The notes under the pieces: model-generated
The model's input: only the letters and a program-made list of their open reading frames with translations
What the model was told of the DNA's origin: nothing
Databases searched by the model: none
DNA from: Tritrichomonas musculus
Lineage: Eukaryota; Parabasalia; Tritrichomonadida; Tritrichomonadidae
Length of the DNA: 64,000 bases
Reading direction: 5' to 3'
Assembly: GCA_039105265.1 (NCBI GenBank)
Contig: JAPFFF010000012.1
Span: forward strand, 2,170,001-2,234,000
Made by a program: the position numbers and the translations under genes
Part shown: in pieces, positions 63,392 to 64,000 of the stretch
How positions within the stretch are numbered: position 1 is the stretch's first letter
Layout of the letters: each line of letters opens with the position of its first letter

Positions 63392-64000
63392 TTAAGCCAT
63401 ATCATCAAAGTTGGCAACTTCTACTGGTGGAAGAGGTTGCGAATTCGACTGAATATTATCTTGGCTTAGTTCATCTTTTTTCTGTTTCATTTCTTTATAA
63501 ATTTTATAATAAGGATAAAAAACAAAAGCGAATCCAACTATAAGTCCGAATACTGATGATAATGGGTAAGCATACATTAATCTTTTTGCATTATGTTTAT
63601 CTGTATAATATAATAATAATACAAATCCGACCATTCCAATGATATGGACTAATGTTCCCATAACAGCTGCCATAAATCCCATTCCTAGTGATCTTAGCAT
63701 GTTTCCAACTGTATATTGAGCAAAAATGAAAAAACCGCCAGAATTACTAATTCGAAGCATTGGTGTTGCCCATTCCACATAGCCAGGATCTTTCGAGAAC
63801 ATTAATGCAAGTTGGCGAGGAATTGCAAATGTCAAAATTGCTGTTAATGATCCCCAAGCGAACGTTAGCCAGTTAACATGTAATGTAAGAAACAAATATC
63901 TTCTGTAATTTTTTCCATTTAGTGCGTAAGAAGCTGCTGGAAGGTATCCTGTAATAAAACCAATGATTATTCGATGGACTAAAAGTGCCCAACGTGTAAC
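63392..64000 (-). CDS. MATE-family transporter, C-terminal 202 residues (5' end outside window)
   Basis: The frame is open to the right edge: upstream of residue FLTLHV it reads RIIIGFITGYLPAASYALNG, so the gene begins beyond the window. It matches the C-terminal half of the MATE protein at 5239-7434 almost segment by segment (GYLPAASYA; FLTLHVNWL.FAWGS; GGFF.FA.YTVGNMLRSL; RLMYAYP). It ends PLPPVEVANFDDMA, like PLPRIEVANVDTMI in the first. About four hydrophobic segments are visible. It is a paralogue rather than a recent copy. Confidence 0.93.
   Translation of the reverse strand, partial: VTRWALLVHRIIIGFITGYLPAASYALNGKNYRRYLFLTLHVNWLTFAWGSLTAILTFAIPRQLALMFSKDPGYVEWATPMLRISNSGGFFIFAQYTVGNMLRSLGMGFMAAVMGTLVHIIGMVGFVLLLYYTDKHNAKRLMYAYPLSSVFGLIVGFAFVFYPYYKIYKEMKQKKDELSQDNIQSNSQPLPPVEVANFDDMA

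Noticed and set aside
1-64000. tRNA or rRNA genes
   Set aside because: I looked for T-loop motifs of the GGTTCRANTCC type and GC-rich clover-leaf stretches on both strands and saw none that could be supported.

Overview
This AT-rich eukaryotic window (about 70-75% A+T by eye) looks like nuclear DNA of a parabasalid flagellate, most likely a Tritrichomonas/Trichomonas relative. The grounds are: a pyruvate:ferredoxin oxidoreductase (PFOR) gene as used in hydrogenosomes; a giant BspA-type leucine-rich-repeat surface protein; nearly intronless genes; one 152-nt intron with trichomonad-like ends (GTATGT...CTAATACATAG); initiator-like TCA-containing motifs just before start codons; and many non-autonomous DNA transposons. 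The species assignment is inference.

Gene-dense left part (1-34.8 kb). The 3' part of a PFOR gene is followed by an AZUL-HECT ubiquitin ligase resembling UBE3A (-), a MATE-family exporter with a long Asn-rich N-terminus (+), an ankyrin-repeat gene whose last repeat is broken by a 49-nt insertion (-), and an HxxxD acyltransferase/condensation-like protein (-). After a repeat-bearing gap come a Rab GTPase (-), a BRSK/SAD-like kinase with one intron (+), a four-EF-hand protein (+), a heterotrimeric G-protein alpha subunit (-), a complete TOR kinase (+), a CEP78-like leucine-rich-repeat/coiled-coil protein (+), a small stand-alone nucleoplasmin-like protein (+) and a coiled-coil protein of unknown role (-). 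Several are signalling genes (Rab, kinase, EF-hand, G-alpha, TOR), but each has its own spacing and nothing suggests an operon.

Transposon-rich right part (34.8-58.4 kb). The most interesting object is at 37.2-40.9 kb: a Tc1/mariner/IS630-type element with 234-bp terminal inverted repeats that look identical by eye. It carries a ubiquitin-specific-protease-like domain with Ser in place of the catalytic Cys. A single in-frame TAG separates this domain from a DD35E transposase that has no ATG of its own at its beginning. About 17 kb follow without a convincing host gene. They hold hAT-like elements (8-bp target duplications), Mutator-like elements (9-11 bp, one nested in another), TTAA-flanked and TA-flanked elements, a palindrome-armed repeat family, a hairpin family with compensatory stem changes, and a 2.8-kb array of 23-bp units with higher-order structure.

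Right end (58.5-64 kb). A 1,506-residue BspA-like membrane protein is built on three near-identical 1,092-bp tandem copies. It is followed by the 3' end of a second MATE gene on the minus strand, which shares its C-terminal tail motif with the first MATE protein. All homology statements come from reading motifs; no database search was run.
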